Shown in pieces: positions 8,787 to 17,209 of a stretch of DNA of 64,000 bases. Under the pieces are notes generated by a model. The model was not told the origin of the DNA. It was given only the letters and a program-made list of their open reading frames with translations, and did no database searches. This stretch comes from Acidobacteriota bacterium. GTDB lineage: Bacteria > Acidobacteriota > G020349885. The stretch spans positions 115,120 through 179,119 of the forward strand of contig CP070701.1 in NCBI GenBank assembly GCA_020349885.1, written 5' to 3'. Each line of letters opens with the position of its first letter. The first letter of the stretch is position 1. Made by a program: the position numbers and the translations under genes.

Positions 8787-10169
8787 TTACTTTCCGTGAT
8801 CCACGGAGAACGTGACAGCCGCCTCGCTAACAAAATGCACACCATTCTTGAGGTTTCCGCGAACCTTGACGAGAACCTCCGCGTTTTCAGCGTCCGTCCG
8901 CATGTATCGAATGAGACTCCACCCATTGAAGACGCACGAGGTGGTTCCGTTGGAGCGGTCGAGCTCGATCGGCTTCACCGGCTCGGGCAATTCTAGATCC
9001 CCGACGGCGTACACCTCGACCTCGCCGAGTCCGTCGGCGGCAGTGATTTCGATTTGGATGTCCTTGAGTGTACGACGACCTTGGGGTTTAAAGGTCACCG
9101 GCGACTGGACACTTGCCTCCAGTGTCTCCGGCGCAGTGCCGTCGGAGCTTTCGTCGTCACTCTCTTCGGATGTGGCCGCCTCCGGCACCCAGGCATCCTC
9201 ACGCACCCGCACCTCCAGGATCTCGCCTACAAGGTGGTAAGACTCCTTCCCCTTGACGAACGCTCCCGCAATGGCCCCCCCGGCCGCCACCACGGCCGTC
9301 GCGGTATCGGTTTCGTCATCCCCGGCGGTCGCGATCTGGGCAACGAGAGGAAGCACACCACCCTCAGGCGTATAGATCGCCGGAATGACCACGTCGACCT
9401 CGCCCCCCGCTCCGTAAGCCTTGGCGCGCTGCGCCTGGCGTATCGTGCCCGAGAATCTCAACCCTTTGCGCAGGTAGGGCCGGCCTCCGACCGCATGGTC
9501 CTTCGCCACCTTGAACCATACCGTACCCCCGGTTTCGTTGTAGTAGGACGAAACGTTCTCCAGGAGCTCGAGCCGGATCTTCGTGGCTCCGGGAATCTTC
9601 ACCATCCCTTCCGTATCATCCGGTTTTTTCACCGTAGCAACGGTCTCGATCTCCGCCTTCTCTTTCTTTGCATCTCGTTTCTGGGCTCTTCCGTAGCGCT
9701 TCTCAATATGCCTTGCCGAGGTTGCCATCTCTCTATCCGTCGGCGTCACGTAGCGACCCTGCTGGGAGATCAGCGCCTTCCCCTGCACTTTGTCCACAAT
9801 GGAAATCTTCATCCAGACATCGAGATAGTAGGTCACTCCGGCCACCAGCTCCATTTCCTTCGAGATACGGGTCCAGTTCGTCCAGAAAAGATGATTGCCG
9901 GGCTCGACATAGGCAAAACTGTACGACTTGTTGTCGAGCGTTCCCAGGAACGTGTCATCGGCATAGAGAAACAGGGTGCGTGCGCTCCCCGTGAAATGGC
10001 CGGAGCGGATGAAATATACAAGCGCCATATCGTCCTTTGGTTCACCGTACACCATCTCATCGTGCTTCACTGCTCCGAAGACGGAGACAAAAAGAGGTGC
10101 AACCAAGGATACAAAGAAACCTAGGACGAAACATTTGATAGGGGTTACTTTACTCTGCTTGTTCATCAT
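8787..10169 (-). CDS. exported protein with DUF2846-like domain
   Basis: 460 residues, function unknown. An N-terminal hydrophobic segment (CFVLGFFVSLVAPLFVSVFGA) looks like a signal peptide or anchor. Next comes a beta-rich module (DMALVYFIRSGHFTGSA to VAGVTYYLDVW) that resembles DUF2846, found in exported proteins. A charged linker rich in Lys/Glu follows, then a section (LRKGLRFSGTIRQAQRAK, GGEVDVVIPAIYTPEGG) and a C-terminal part (VFNGWSLIRYMRTDAENAEV) that both echo the next gene's product. The second ATG of the frame (10169) is chosen because GGAGGT sits 7 bases upstream. It probably forms an operon with the paralogue at 10227-11222, 57 bases away. Confidence 0.65.
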   Translation of the reverse strand: MMNKQSKVTPIKCFVLGFFVSLVAPLFVSVFGAVKHDEMVYGEPKDDMALVYFIRSGHFTGSARTLFLYADDTFLGTLDNKSYSFAYVEPGNHLFWTNWTRISKEMELVAGVTYYLDVWMKISIVDKVQGKALISQQGRYVTPTDREMATSARHIEKRYGRAQKRDAKKEKAEIETVATVKKPDDTEGMVKIPGATKIRLELLENVSSYYNETGGTVWFKVAKDHAVGGRPYLRKGLRFSGTIRQAQRAKAYGAGGEVDVVIPAIYTPEGGVLPLVAQIATAGDDETDTATAVVAAGGAIAGAFVKGKESYHLVGEILEVRVREDAWVPEAATSEESDDESSDGTAPETLEASVQSPVTFKPQGRRTLKDIQIEITAADGLGEVEVYAVGDLELPEPVKPIELDRSNGTTSCVFNGWSLIRYMRTDAENAEVLVKVRGNLKNGVHFVSEAAVTFSVDHGK

Positions 10170-10226
10170 CAAATTTACCTCCAAATTGTAGTGGCTGTGT
10201 TTTCCGTATTGCGTTTTCTAGGCGCA

Positions 10227-11222
10227 TTATTTCTTCGCTTTGAGGTCCAGCGTCACCGAGTCGCTTCCCTGAAAAATTTCTCCGCCAGTTGCTTCGGAGC
10301 GAAACACCAGCGTGGACGGACCATTTGGAAGGAATCGCAATACGTCCCAGCCGTCAAACTGGAGTGCCAAAGAGCCATCCTCCTGTTCTTCTTGACCCTT
10401 TGCAAGAACTGGTCTAGAAGGATCAAGGATGTAGTCGTTGACTTGATAAAGCACTGTCCTTTTGATGGTTTCTGGGTTCCGATCTCCGGGCTTAAGAGTC
10501 ACAATCATCGGGGAAAGGGGGGTCTCTTTACCTAGGTTGAGATAAATTTCTTTTTCCGCGCACTCGAAATCCGCTTCAGCAATTTCTTCGCCTTCTTCGT
10601 CGCTTTCCGCTTCCTGCGCTTTATCTTCCAAAGTTATCACGGTATCGTTGTGGACTGTGGCCTGGTAAGGAGCCCCTTTTTGGGCAAAGCCTTGGCCTCC
10701 CTTTTTGAAACCAGACCCACCAACTCCGAACATGATTCCCGCGGCTGTTCCCGATTTCTGTTTTCCTAATTCCCTGATCAGGCCTTCCAGCGGCACCACG
10801 GTGCCGTCCACGGCTCGAGTTTCCTCTACTTGAAAGTCTATGCTTCCTCCTTTTCCCCCACGCTTGTTTGTTTTAGCAGATATAAAGCGGCCGGTTACGT
10901 ATGTTCCCTTAGAGATGGCAACGTGATCTCCTACAAGCACGTCTTTGGCAACGCGAAATTGGATTCTCTGGTCCGGAGCGTTGTATTTTGCGTTGAGGTG
11001 CTCCATCAGCTCAACATCAAACGTCATGTCCACTGGAAGAGTAATTTTTATTGTTGTTGGCTCTGCAGCTTCCTCTTGAGGGGAAGGCTCGGCAGCTTCC
11101 GGAATCACTATTGGCGCGTCGTCCGCGTCCTTAGGCTGCAGCTCGGTTTCTTCCGTCTGCTGTGCAGAAAGCACGGGAAAACAGAGCGTTGCGATTAGAA
11201 ACAGTGAAAATAAATTTTTCAT
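10227..11222 (-). CDS. exported protein, paralogue of the neighbouring gene
   Basis: 331 residues with a clear signal peptide (MKNLFSLFLIATLCFPVLSA, cleavage likely after SA) and a Glu/Pro-rich linker. A domain follows containing AISKGTYVTGRFISAKTNKR and VDGTVVPLEGLIRELGKQKS, a glycine-rich stretch (GIMFGVGGSGFKKGGQG), and a C-terminal module DGWDVLRFLPNGPSTLVF. The last two modules line up with the gene at 8787-10169 (FNGWSLIRYM), so the pair shares domain order apart from the extra DUF2846-like part there. AGGAG lies a few bases before the ATG. Likely periplasmic or surface located; the role is unknown. Confidence 0.65.
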   Translation of the reverse strand: MKNLFSLFLIATLCFPVLSAQQTEETELQPKDADDAPIVIPEAAEPSPQEEAAEPTTIKITLPVDMTFDVELMEHLNAKYNAPDQRIQFRVAKDVLVGDHVAISKGTYVTGRFISAKTNKRGGKGGSIDFQVEETRAVDGTVVPLEGLIRELGKQKSGTAAGIMFGVGGSGFKKGGQGFAQKGAPYQATVHNDTVITLEDKAQEAESDEEGEEIAEADFECAEKEIYLNLGKETPLSPMIVTLKPGDRNPETIKRTVLYQVNDYILDPSRPVLAKGQEEQEDGSLALQFDGWDVLRFLPNGPSTLVFRSEATGGEIFQGSDSVTLDLKAKK

Positions 11223-11262
11223 GAGTCTTTTCTCCTGAGTGAGTTAAAAGCGTATCCTCGCT

Positions 11263-11337
11263 TCACTTCTCCTTTGCCACACCCCACGACGCCAGGGCAG
11301 CCAGAAAAAGTAAGAGGGCAGTTGGTTTCTTGAGCAT
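11263..11337 (-). CDS. possible micro-ORF resembling a signal peptide
   Basis: A 24-codon frame encodes MLKKPTALLLFLAALASW followed by GVAKEK and TGA. It is a basic start plus a hydrophobic core, as in a signal peptide, and ends 40 bases before the ATG of the exported-protein gene on the same strand. There is no clear ribosome site. It may be a small membrane peptide, an upstream regulatory frame, or the remnant of a duplicated exported-protein start. Weakly supported. Confidence 0.25.
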   Translation of the reverse strand: MLKKPTALLLFLAALASWGVAKEK

Positions 11338-11370
11338 TGGCTCAGTTTTTTCCCAGGAGCTATTTTTACT

Positions 11371-11399
11371 ATAATAATCAAGCATCTCCTTGAATTCAA
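11371..11399 (-). promoter_or_regulatory. candidate sigma70 promoter for the exported-protein operon
   Basis: On the minus strand, TTGAAT (11399-11394), a 17-base spacer and TATTAT (11376-11371), in an AT-rich patch. It reads toward 11337 and 11222. Confidence 0.45.
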
Positions 11400-11620
11400 G
11401 TTAGGAAAACTTCTTAAAAGGCACTTACTTGCAGTGCCCCGCCACGGCGTTGATAGTGGTTTCTGGCCGCTTTATGGGGACGATTACACCACTTGATTGA
11501 GGACAAGGCCCAGTAGCGGGCCGGCCGATCGGGCATTGCGCTCCGCGCCCGATCCGCCGGGCGCGGCCTCTCCGTTTCTCTTGACTTGCCTCTCGCGGCC
11601 TTATAGGATAGTCTCCTTCT

Positions 11621-12328
11621 ATGGCCCGGCTGCACAAAAAAGACGTCCGCGAAGACGAATTCTACACGGCGGTGGACCGCGCCTATGTCTACCTTTCGGA
11701 AAACGCCGAGCGCTGGTTCTACCCCCTCGCGGCGGTCTTGCTCGTTGCCCTTGCCGTGTACGGCGTCTACGTGTACTGGCAGAGCCGCGAAAACAAGGCG
11801 TCCTTCCTGGTGTACGAGGCGTTTCGCGCCCAAGAAAACGACGAACCGCCCGAAGCGATTCTGGAGCGCTGGCAGACGGTGCTCAACCGCTATCCGCGCT
11901 CGGACGCGGCCCAGGTGGCGCGCTGGTACATGATGCACCATCGGCTGGAAGCGTGGGACGAAGAGGGCGCGCTTCCTACGTTGGAGGAAATGGCGGACCG
12001 CCCCGATGATTTGGGGCAGCTCGCGTCGTACAAATTGGCGCTCCTGTACGCCTCCAGCGAGCGTTACGACGAAGCCGATGAGATCCTAACCCGGCTTATG
12101 GAAACCGAGCAGGGCTTTTTTACGACCGATTTGCTTATCGTTGCGCGGGCGCGCGTATTCAGGGAAGCAGGCCGCCTGAGCGAGGCCGAGGAGCAATACA
12201 CCATCTTCCTGAACGAGTATCCGGCTTCCGCCATGCGAAGTCAGGTTTCCGATGAGTTTGACGCTCTGCGCGAGACCATGGTTGGGACCGTGGGCGAGAT
12301 CATGGGCGAGGTCGAGCCTGCATCCTAG
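11621..12328 (+). CDS. membrane-anchored TPR protein (YfgM-like)
   Basis: 235 residues. The order is a short cytoplasmic segment, one membrane helix at about 33-52 (WFYPLAAVLLVALAVYGVYVYW), then a periplasmic helical region with TPR-like pairs (LLYASSERYDEADEILTRLM, RARVFREAGRLSEAEEQYTI). This layout and length match the YfgM/TPR_21-type family, whose E. coli member is a SecYEG-linked periplasmic chaperone helper. That role is inferred from architecture only. It stands alone, 111 bases before potA. Confidence 0.65.
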   Translation: MARLHKKDVREDEFYTAVDRAYVYLSENAERWFYPLAAVLLVALAVYGVYVYWQSRENKASFLVYEAFRAQENDEPPEAILERWQTVLNRYPRSDAAQVARWYMMHHRLEAWDEEGALPTLEEMADRPDDLGQLASYKLALLYASSERYDEADEILTRLMETEQGFFTTDLLIVARARVFREAGRLSEAEEQYTIFLNEYPASAMRSQVSDEFDALRETMVGTVGEIMGEVEPAS

Positions 12329-12439
12329 GCCCGCTTTCTTTCTTACTTAGCTGTTTTCAGCCAATGGCCGGGTGACGAAGCGCCGGGGCGGGTCCCGGGA
12401 ACACAAGGGGCGGCTTTTTCGAAGGTTTCTTGGCAAGAT

Positions 12440-13612
12440 ATGGAAAATACGGGCACGCGAAGAAGTCCGGAAATACGGGGCGGGGCGAGCTTTCCCGGGC
12501 AAGGCGGCGCTGCCGGGGCTCCCGCGGCGGGCCGGCTTGAGGCCAAGGACCTCAGCAAAGTTCACGGCGAAACGACGGTCATCCGCCGGCTTTCCATCGA
12601 AATCCTGCCGGGGGAATTCTTTACGGTGCTCGGGCCGAGCGGGTCAGGAAAAACCACCTTGCTGCTGATGATCGCGGGTTTCGTGAAACCAACGGGCGGC
12701 CGCTTGTTTCTCGACGGCGAAGACGTCGCGCCCCTGCCGCCGCATCGGCGAGCCATGGGGATTGTCTTTCAGAATCTGGGCCTATTTCCCCACCTGAGCG
12801 TTGCGGGCAACGTCATGTTCCCGCTGCGGATGCATGGGGTCTCGCGGACGGAGGCCCGCAAGCGCGCCGAGGCGATGCTGGACCGCGTGGGCCTTTCGGC
12901 CTTCTCGGAGCGCAGGCCCCACACGCTGAGCGGAGGCGAGCAGCAGCGCGTCGCCCTCGCGAGGGTTCTCGTGCATCCTCCCAAGGTGCTCCTGATGGAC
13001 GAGCCGCTCGGCTCCCTGGACCCTCCCCTGAGGGAGGAGCTTCAAAAAGAAATTAAGAAAATTCATCGGGAGTACAGGCTGACGGTCTGCTACGTGACGC
13101 ACAACCGCGACGAGGCGCTTCGTCTCTCCGACCGGATTGCCGTGCTGCATGCCGGCGAAATCGTGCAGGTGGGCGCGCCGGCGGATCTGTACTATCGGCC
13201 GAATACCGCGTACGTGGCAAAATCGCTCGGGGAGGCGAACTTCATTCCCGCCACCGTGACGGACCGCGGCGGGGACACCGCATTGCTTGAGCTCCCCGGC
13301 GGACAGTCCGCGGTGGTGCCCGGCGACGCCGTTCCGAAGGAAGGCGGCCGTCGACTTCTCGCGGTCGTTCGTCCCGAGCAGGTTCTCATTCAATCCGCGG
13401 AAAACGCGCCGGAAGGAGGGAAGCCCGGGTGGCGCGGCCGCGTGGAAGAGATTGCTTTTTACGGCGGGCACAAGCGCGTGCTCGTGCGCACGGAAGGGGG
13501 GCTTCGAATCGTTGCAAGCTGCCAGGCCCAGACGCCCCTGCCGGCGGAGCCTTCCGTGTGGGCCGGCTTCGCCTCTTCCGCCGTGCATCTGATTCCGAAA
13601 AATTCCGAATAA
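12440..13612 (+). CDS. potA: polyamine-type ABC transporter ATP-binding protein
   Basis: ATPase of an importer, 390 residues. Walker [10 protein letters not shown] starts near 65, Q-loop [13 protein letters not shown], signature [15 protein letters not shown], Walker [14 protein letters not shown], and H-loop [16 protein letters not shown]. The C-terminal quarter ([10 protein letters not shown] to SAVHLIP) is the TOBE/OB-fold regulatory region of PotA/CysA-type proteins. The first 30 residues are a Gly/Ala-rich extension not usual in the family, but no later start precedes the ABC domain. It leads the operon potA-potD-potB-potC, with the next ATG immediately after its stop codon. Spermidine/putrescine specificity is inferred from the operon's family, not proven. 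Confidence 0.88.
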   Translation: MENTGTRRSPEIRGGASFPGQGGAAGAPAAGRLEAKDLSKVHGETTVIRRLSIEILPGEFFTVLGPSGSGKTTLLLMIAGFVKPTGGRLFLDGEDVAPLPPHRRAMGIVFQNLGLFPHLSVAGNVMFPLRMHGVSRTEARKRAEAMLDRVGLSAFSERRPHTLSGGEQQRVALARVLVHPPKVLLMDEPLGSLDPPLREELQKEIKKIHREYRLTVCYVTHNRDEALRLSDRIAVLHAGEIVQVGAPADLYYRPNTAYVAKSLGEANFIPATVTDRGGDTALLELPGGQSAVVPGDAVPKEGGRRLLAVVRPEQVLIQSAENAPEGGKPGWRGRVEEIAFYGGHKRVLVRTEGGLRIVASCQAQTPLPAEPSVWAGFASSAVHLIPKNSE

Positions 13613-14713
13613 ATGAACATGAACATGAGAAAGCGAATACGAAAGAACGGTTGGGGACTCGGCGGGCGGTCGCTGCTCGTCCTGTCGGGTCTTTTGTGTT
13701 TGGTCTTGCAGGGGGGCTGCGGCACCGAGGAGGCGGCCGGGCCCACTCTCACCATTGCATCCTACGGCGGGGCCTATCAGGATTCGCAGCGGGCGGCTTT
13801 TTTCGAGCCTTTCCAGAAAGAGCGGAACGTGCGCCTCGTCGAGGTTTCCCACGCCGGGGAGTACTCCAAGCTCAAGGCCATGGTCGAGACCGGCAATTTG
13901 GAGTGGGACGTCGTGGACGCGGAGAGCCGCCTCGTGTACCGGGGGGCCAACGAGGGGATCTTGGAGCGCATCGATTATTCGGTCGTGCCGAAAGATGAGC
14001 TCCTGCCTTGGGCGGTGCACGAATACGGCGTCGCGAACATCGTGTATTCCAACATCATCGCCTACAGCCTGAAAGAATTCCCCCCGGGGAAGCCGCACCC
14101 GGCGACATGGGCGGAGTTCTGGGACGTGGAAAAATTCCCGGGAAGGAGGGGCCTCGAGAAGAGGCCCCACCTCACGTTGGAAGCCGCGCTTTTGGCCGAC
14201 GGCGTCGCCCCGGAAGAGCTCTATCCGCTCGACGTCGAGCGCGCGTTCCGCAGCCTTGACAGGCTCAGGCCTTCCGTGGCGGTCTGGTGGGACGCCGGCG
14301 CCGTTCCGCCGCAGCTGCTTGCCAACGAGGAAGTGGTTCTCACCTCCGCGTACAACGGAAGGATCTGGTCGGCGGTTCATGAGGAAAACATCCCCATCGC
14401 CGTGGAGTGGGGACAGGGCATCATGGACAGCGACTGGTGGGTGATTCCGCGGGGCCTGCCCGAGGAACGCCGCCGGTTGGCCATGGAATTCATCGCGTTC
14501 GCCGTTCGGGCGGAGCGCCAGGCGGACCAGGTGCGCCGCATTCCGTACGGCCCCACGAATCGCCTGGCGCTCGACATGGTTCCGCCCGGGATGAAGGTGC
14601 ACCTTCCGACCGCCGAGGAGAATCTGAAAAGACAGGTCTGGCTGGATTCGGCATGGTGGGCCGAGAACGAGGCCGAGGTGTTGAGCCGTTGGGACCTCTG
14701 GCGGATCGAGTGA
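13613..14713 (+). CDS. potD: polyamine-type ABC transporter substrate-binding protein
   Basis: Periplasmic solute-binding protein, 366 residues. The basic start and hydrophobic core end in LQGGC at residue 36, a lipobox-like site with Gln rather than Leu at -3, so lipidation is likely but atypical. The mature part begins LTIASYGGAYQDSQRAAFFEPF, typical of the PotD/PotF extracellular-binding family, and contains WDVVDAESR and TSAYNGRIW motifs of these clefts. Aromatic and acidic residues that bind polyamines are plausible, but I cannot map them individually. The ATG abuts the potA stop; another in-frame ATG six bases later gives MRKRIRKN and could be the true start. The stop overlaps the potB GTG. 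Confidence 0.85.
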   Translation: MNMNMRKRIRKNGWGLGGRSLLVLSGLLCLVLQGGCGTEEAAGPTLTIASYGGAYQDSQRAAFFEPFQKERNVRLVEVSHAGEYSKLKAMVETGNLEWDVVDAESRLVYRGANEGILERIDYSVVPKDELLPWAVHEYGVANIVYSNIIAYSLKEFPPGKPHPATWAEFWDVEKFPGRRGLEKRPHLTLEAALLADGVAPEELYPLDVERAFRSLDRLRPSVAVWWDAGAVPPQLLANEEVVLTSAYNGRIWSAVHEENIPIAVEWGQGIMDSDWWVIPRGLPEERRRLAMEFIAFAVRAERQADQVRRIPYGPTNRLALDMVPPGMKVHLPTAEENLKRQVWLDSAWWAENEAEVLSRWDLWRIE

Positions 14714-15579
14714 CCGGAGACGCGGCTGGCGCCGCGAGAAGGGGCGGTGAAGCCTGGCTGTTTCTTCTCGCCTTTCCCTGTGCGTTGCTCCTTCTGCTTT
14801 TTTTCCTCCTGCCCATAGGGGAGCTCGTCGTTCGGAGCTTTGCCGGCCACCCTACGGGCCTGCAGCACTACCGCCAGGTTTTCGCGGACACCGTCTATCA
14901 AGGTGTCTTCCTTAACTCGCTTAAGATAAGCCTCCTGGTCGCGACGGTGTGCACCCTCCTGGGCTACCCAGTGGGCGTCGTGCTGGGCAGCGCGAAGGGC
15001 ACGTGGCGGCTCACGCTCACCGTGATGGTCTACGTTCCCTTCCTCACGAGCATTCTCGTCCGCTCCTTTTCGTGGATTGTGATTTTGCAGAAAAACGGCC
15101 TCGTCAATTGGCTTCTGCAAGCGGGCGGTTTCGTTCGCGAACCCCTGCCGCTGGTCTACAACAGGCTGGGGGTCGTGATCGGCATGACGCACGTGCTTCT
15201 TCCCTTCACGATATATTGCGTTGCGACCGCCCTTCGCCGGGTCGAGCCCCAGATCCTCTGGGCCGCGGAGAGCCTGGGGGCTAGGCCGGCCGCCGTCTTT
15301 CGGAGAATCATTCTGCCTCTTTCCATGCCGGGCGTCGTGATCGGGTTCGGGCTGGTCTTTCTCCTTGCGCTCGGGTTCTACATTACGCCGGCCCTGCTCG
15401 GCGGTCCCGCCGACCTGATGGTTTCCCAGCTCATCGACGAGCAGATCACGCGGTTCGGGAACTGGGGGCTCGCGGCCGCCCTGAGCGTGATTCTGGTCGT
15501 CGTCACGCTCGGCCTGCTCTCGGCGGTGGCCTGGCTCGGATATCCCCATCTGAGAAGATTCAGCGGAATCAGGCCATGA
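14710..15579 (+). CDS. potB: ABC transporter permease PotB
   Basis: Inner-membrane permease, 289 residues, about six helices. The binding-protein-dependent (EAA) loop reads EPQILWAAESLGARPAAVFRRIILPLSMPG in family position (about 175-204), where it docks on PotA. I chose the GTG at 14710 because it overlaps the potD stop (GTGA) and is followed by a short polar leader and the first helix (WLFLLAFPCALLLLLFFLLP). The frame is open further upstream, but that translation is only a Gly/Pro/Arg-rich shadow of potD. The stop overlaps the potC ATG by four bases. Confidence 0.88.
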   Translation: MTGDAAGAARRGGEAWLFLLAFPCALLLLLFFLLPIGELVVRSFAGHPTGLQHYRQVFADTVYQGVFLNSLKISLLVATVCTLLGYPVGVVLGSAKGTWRLTLTVMVYVPFLTSILVRSFSWIVILQKNGLVNWLLQAGGFVREPLPLVYNRLGVVIGMTHVLLPFTIYCVATALRRVEPQILWAAESLGARPAAVFRRIILPLSMPGVVIGFGLVFLLALGFYITPALLGGPADLMVSQLIDEQITRFGNWGLAAALSVILVVVTLGLLSAVAWLGYPHLRRFSGIRP

Positions 15580-16433
15580 CGCTGCGCCGCTCGCCCACGA
15601 ACGTGTGCCTTCTGGCCGCCGCCTGTCTTATCGGCGTCTTCCTTCTCGTCCCGACCCTGATGGTCGTTCCCATGTCGCTTTCCTCCTCGCGGTTCTGGAT
15701 CTTTCCGATTCCCGCGCTGTCGCTGCGCTGGTACGGGGAATTCCTGAGCGACCCGGAGTGGCTGGGCTCCCTGACGCTCAGCCTGCGGATGGCGGCCCTG
15801 GCCGCGGCCGCGGCCACGGTGGCGGGCGTCTCCGCGGCGTGGACCATCGTGCGCAGCGACCTCCGCTCCATGAAAATTCTGGGGATCGGCATCTTGCTTC
15901 CTTTGCTCATGCCTTTGATCGCCCTCGCGGCGTCGTGTTATTTCCTGTTCTCCCGGCTCGGGTGGGTCGGCTCGCCGTGGGCCATGGCGATGGTCCACGC
16001 CGTGCTCGCGCTGCCCACGGTCGCCCTGACGACCTACCTGGGAATCCTGGGCATCGACATACGGGTGGAGTGGGCGGCGCGCAGCCTGGGCGCCACCACG
16101 CCCTCGGTCTTCTTCCTCGTGGTGCTGCCGCAGCTCTGGCCGTCCGTCCTGCTCGGGTATCTCCTGGCCTTCGGGATATCGATGGACGAGATCGTGATCG
16201 CCAACTTCCTCGCCGGAACGTCCGCCATCACGCTTCCGAAGCGGATGTTCGACGGCATCCGGTTCGACGTGGACCCGAAGGCCGCCGTCGCCGCCGTGTG
16301 CCTGCTCGCCGTCACGCTGCTCATCGTCGTCGTGAGCTCCGTGGTCACGCGGCTCGTGAAGGGGTACCTGGCGAGGCCCCAAGCCGCACCGGGCGAGCCG
16401 CCGCCGGCAGCCCCTTCCTCCTCGCGTCGATAG
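15576..16433 (+). CDS. potC: ABC transporter permease PotC
   Basis: Second permease, 285 residues, about six helices. Its EAA loop EWAARSLGATTPSVFFLVVL is followed by LPQLWPSVLLGYLLAFGISMDEIVIANF, a stretch typical of PotC/PotI. It completes an importer with PotA, PotD and PotB. ATGA overlap with potB indicates translational coupling. The C-terminus is a short Pro/Ala/Ser-rich tail. The operon appears to end here: a hairpin with a T-run lies 30 bases downstream, and the next gene has its own promoter. Confidence 0.88.
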   Translation: MTLRRSPTNVCLLAAACLIGVFLLVPTLMVVPMSLSSSRFWIFPIPALSLRWYGEFLSDPEWLGSLTLSLRMAALAAAAATVAGVSAAWTIVRSDLRSMKILGIGILLPLLMPLIALAASCYFLFSRLGWVGSPWAMAMVHAVLALPTVALTTYLGILGIDIRVEWAARSLGATTPSVFFLVVLPQLWPSVLLGYLLAFGISMDEIVIANFLAGTSAITLPKRMFDGIRFDVDPKAAVAAVCLLAVTLLIVVVSSVVTRLVKGYLARPQAAPGEPPPAAPSSSRR

Positions 16434-16462
16434 AAGGGCGCTCCCGCCGCTGAACTTTGGAT

Positions 16463-16507
16463 GAGCACATGACACTTAAAGTGATGTGTTCTCGGAATCT
16501 TTTTCCT
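16463..16507 (+). terminator. probable terminator of the pot operon
   Basis: An imperfect palindrome spans 16463-16493, pairing GAGCACATGACACTT with AAGTGATGTGTTCTC (bulged in two places; core CACTTAAAGTG perfect). It is followed by GGAATCTTTTTCC, which supplies a T-run. It lies between potC and the promoter of the antiterminator gene. Confidence 0.4.
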
Positions 16508-16552
16508 TCTTCGCGGGGGCGGGGGACTGTGAAATTCGTGAGGGCTTGTAAT

Positions 16553-16581
16553 TTGGCATGCCCCCCGTTTTCGGCTATAAT
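16553..16581 (+). promoter_or_regulatory. strong sigma70-type promoter of the polysaccharide locus
   Basis: TTGGCA (16553-16558), a 17-base spacer and a perfect TATAAT (16576-16581). The predicted start is near 16588, about 20 bases before the ATG of the NusG-like gene. It is among the best promoter matches in the window. No ops or JUMPstart element was recognised downstream of it. Confidence 0.75.
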
Positions 16582-16606
16582 GTCTTTTTGTGCATAGGGA
16601 CACTTT

Positions 16607-17116
16607 ATGTACGTCTCGCTGAGTGACGAACAGCCCCGCTGGTGCGTGGTTAGGACGAAGCCGAGGTGGGAAGAGCGCGTTGCCGCCCGCCTCGAGGCCG
16701 AAGAAATCTCGTCCTACGCGCCCAAGTTTGTGCGGAAGGAGCGCTACGAAAAGCCCAGGATGCTCTTTCCGGGCTACGTCTTCGTTCAGCTTGCGCCCCG
16801 CGACTGCGTTGAGCGGATGCGGTGGTTCCCCGGCGTTCGCCACACGCTCTCGCAATCGACGCTGGTCGCGGCCCTCGACGACGAGGACGTGCAGGAAATT
16901 CGCGGGCGCGAAAACGGCGAGGGCGTTATCGAGATTCCCGTTCCCCCGCTGCGGGCGGGCGAGCGGGTTTGCGTTGTAGAAGGACCGTTCGAGGGCCTGG
17001 AGGGGTTGTTCGAAAGGTACATGACGGGCGCGGAGCGCGTGCAGATTCTTCTGAGGCTGCTCGGCGCGCTGCGCCACGTCGAATTGCCGCGGCGGTCCGT
17101 GATGGCCGCGGCCTGA
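16607..17116 (+). CDS. NusG-family specialised antiterminator (RfaH/UpxY-type)
   Basis: 169 residues. The NGN domain (RWCVVRTKPRWEERVAARLE, then LFPGYVFVQL) binds RNA polymerase and the C-terminal KOW-type domain begins AGERVCVVEGPFEGLEG. Length and sequence match RfaH-like paralogues rather than housekeeping NusG, which lies beside secE/rplK and would end differently. Such paralogues let polymerase read through very long polysaccharide operons. Position supports this: first gene after a strong promoter, followed by some 45 kb of same-strand glycan genes. The start codon is fixed by the promoter and by the conserved N-terminus. Whether it acts here is inference. Confidence 0.8.
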   Translation: MYVSLSDEQPRWCVVRTKPRWEERVAARLEAEEISSYAPKFVRKERYEKPRMLFPGYVFVQLAPRDCVERMRWFPGVRHTLSQSTLVAALDDEDVQEIRGRENGEGVIEIPVPPLRAGERVCVVEGPFEGLEGLFERYMTGAERVQILLRLLGALRHVELPRRSVMAAA

Positions 17117-17209
17117 CATTCTGAAGGAAATTTCTTCCTCATTCCAATCCGAGCGAGGCCCGGCCTCGTTAAGGCGGAGCTTTGTGCCGCCGAGGGGGCG
17201 GCGCGCCGC

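Larger units (their letters stand above)
11223..11620. other. intergenic region between divergent genes
   Basis: About 400 bases separate the minus-strand exported-protein pair from the plus-strand TPR gene. It holds a tiny minus-strand signal-peptide-like frame (11263-11337) and a minus-strand promoter candidate (11371-11399). No RNA gene, repeat or larger reading frame stood out, and I found no convincing plus-strand promoter for the TPR gene. Confidence 0.5.

Noticed and set aside
16582-16606. ops/JUMPstart element for RfaH recruitment
   Set aside because: No GGCGGTAG-type core was found between the promoter and the antiterminator gene.
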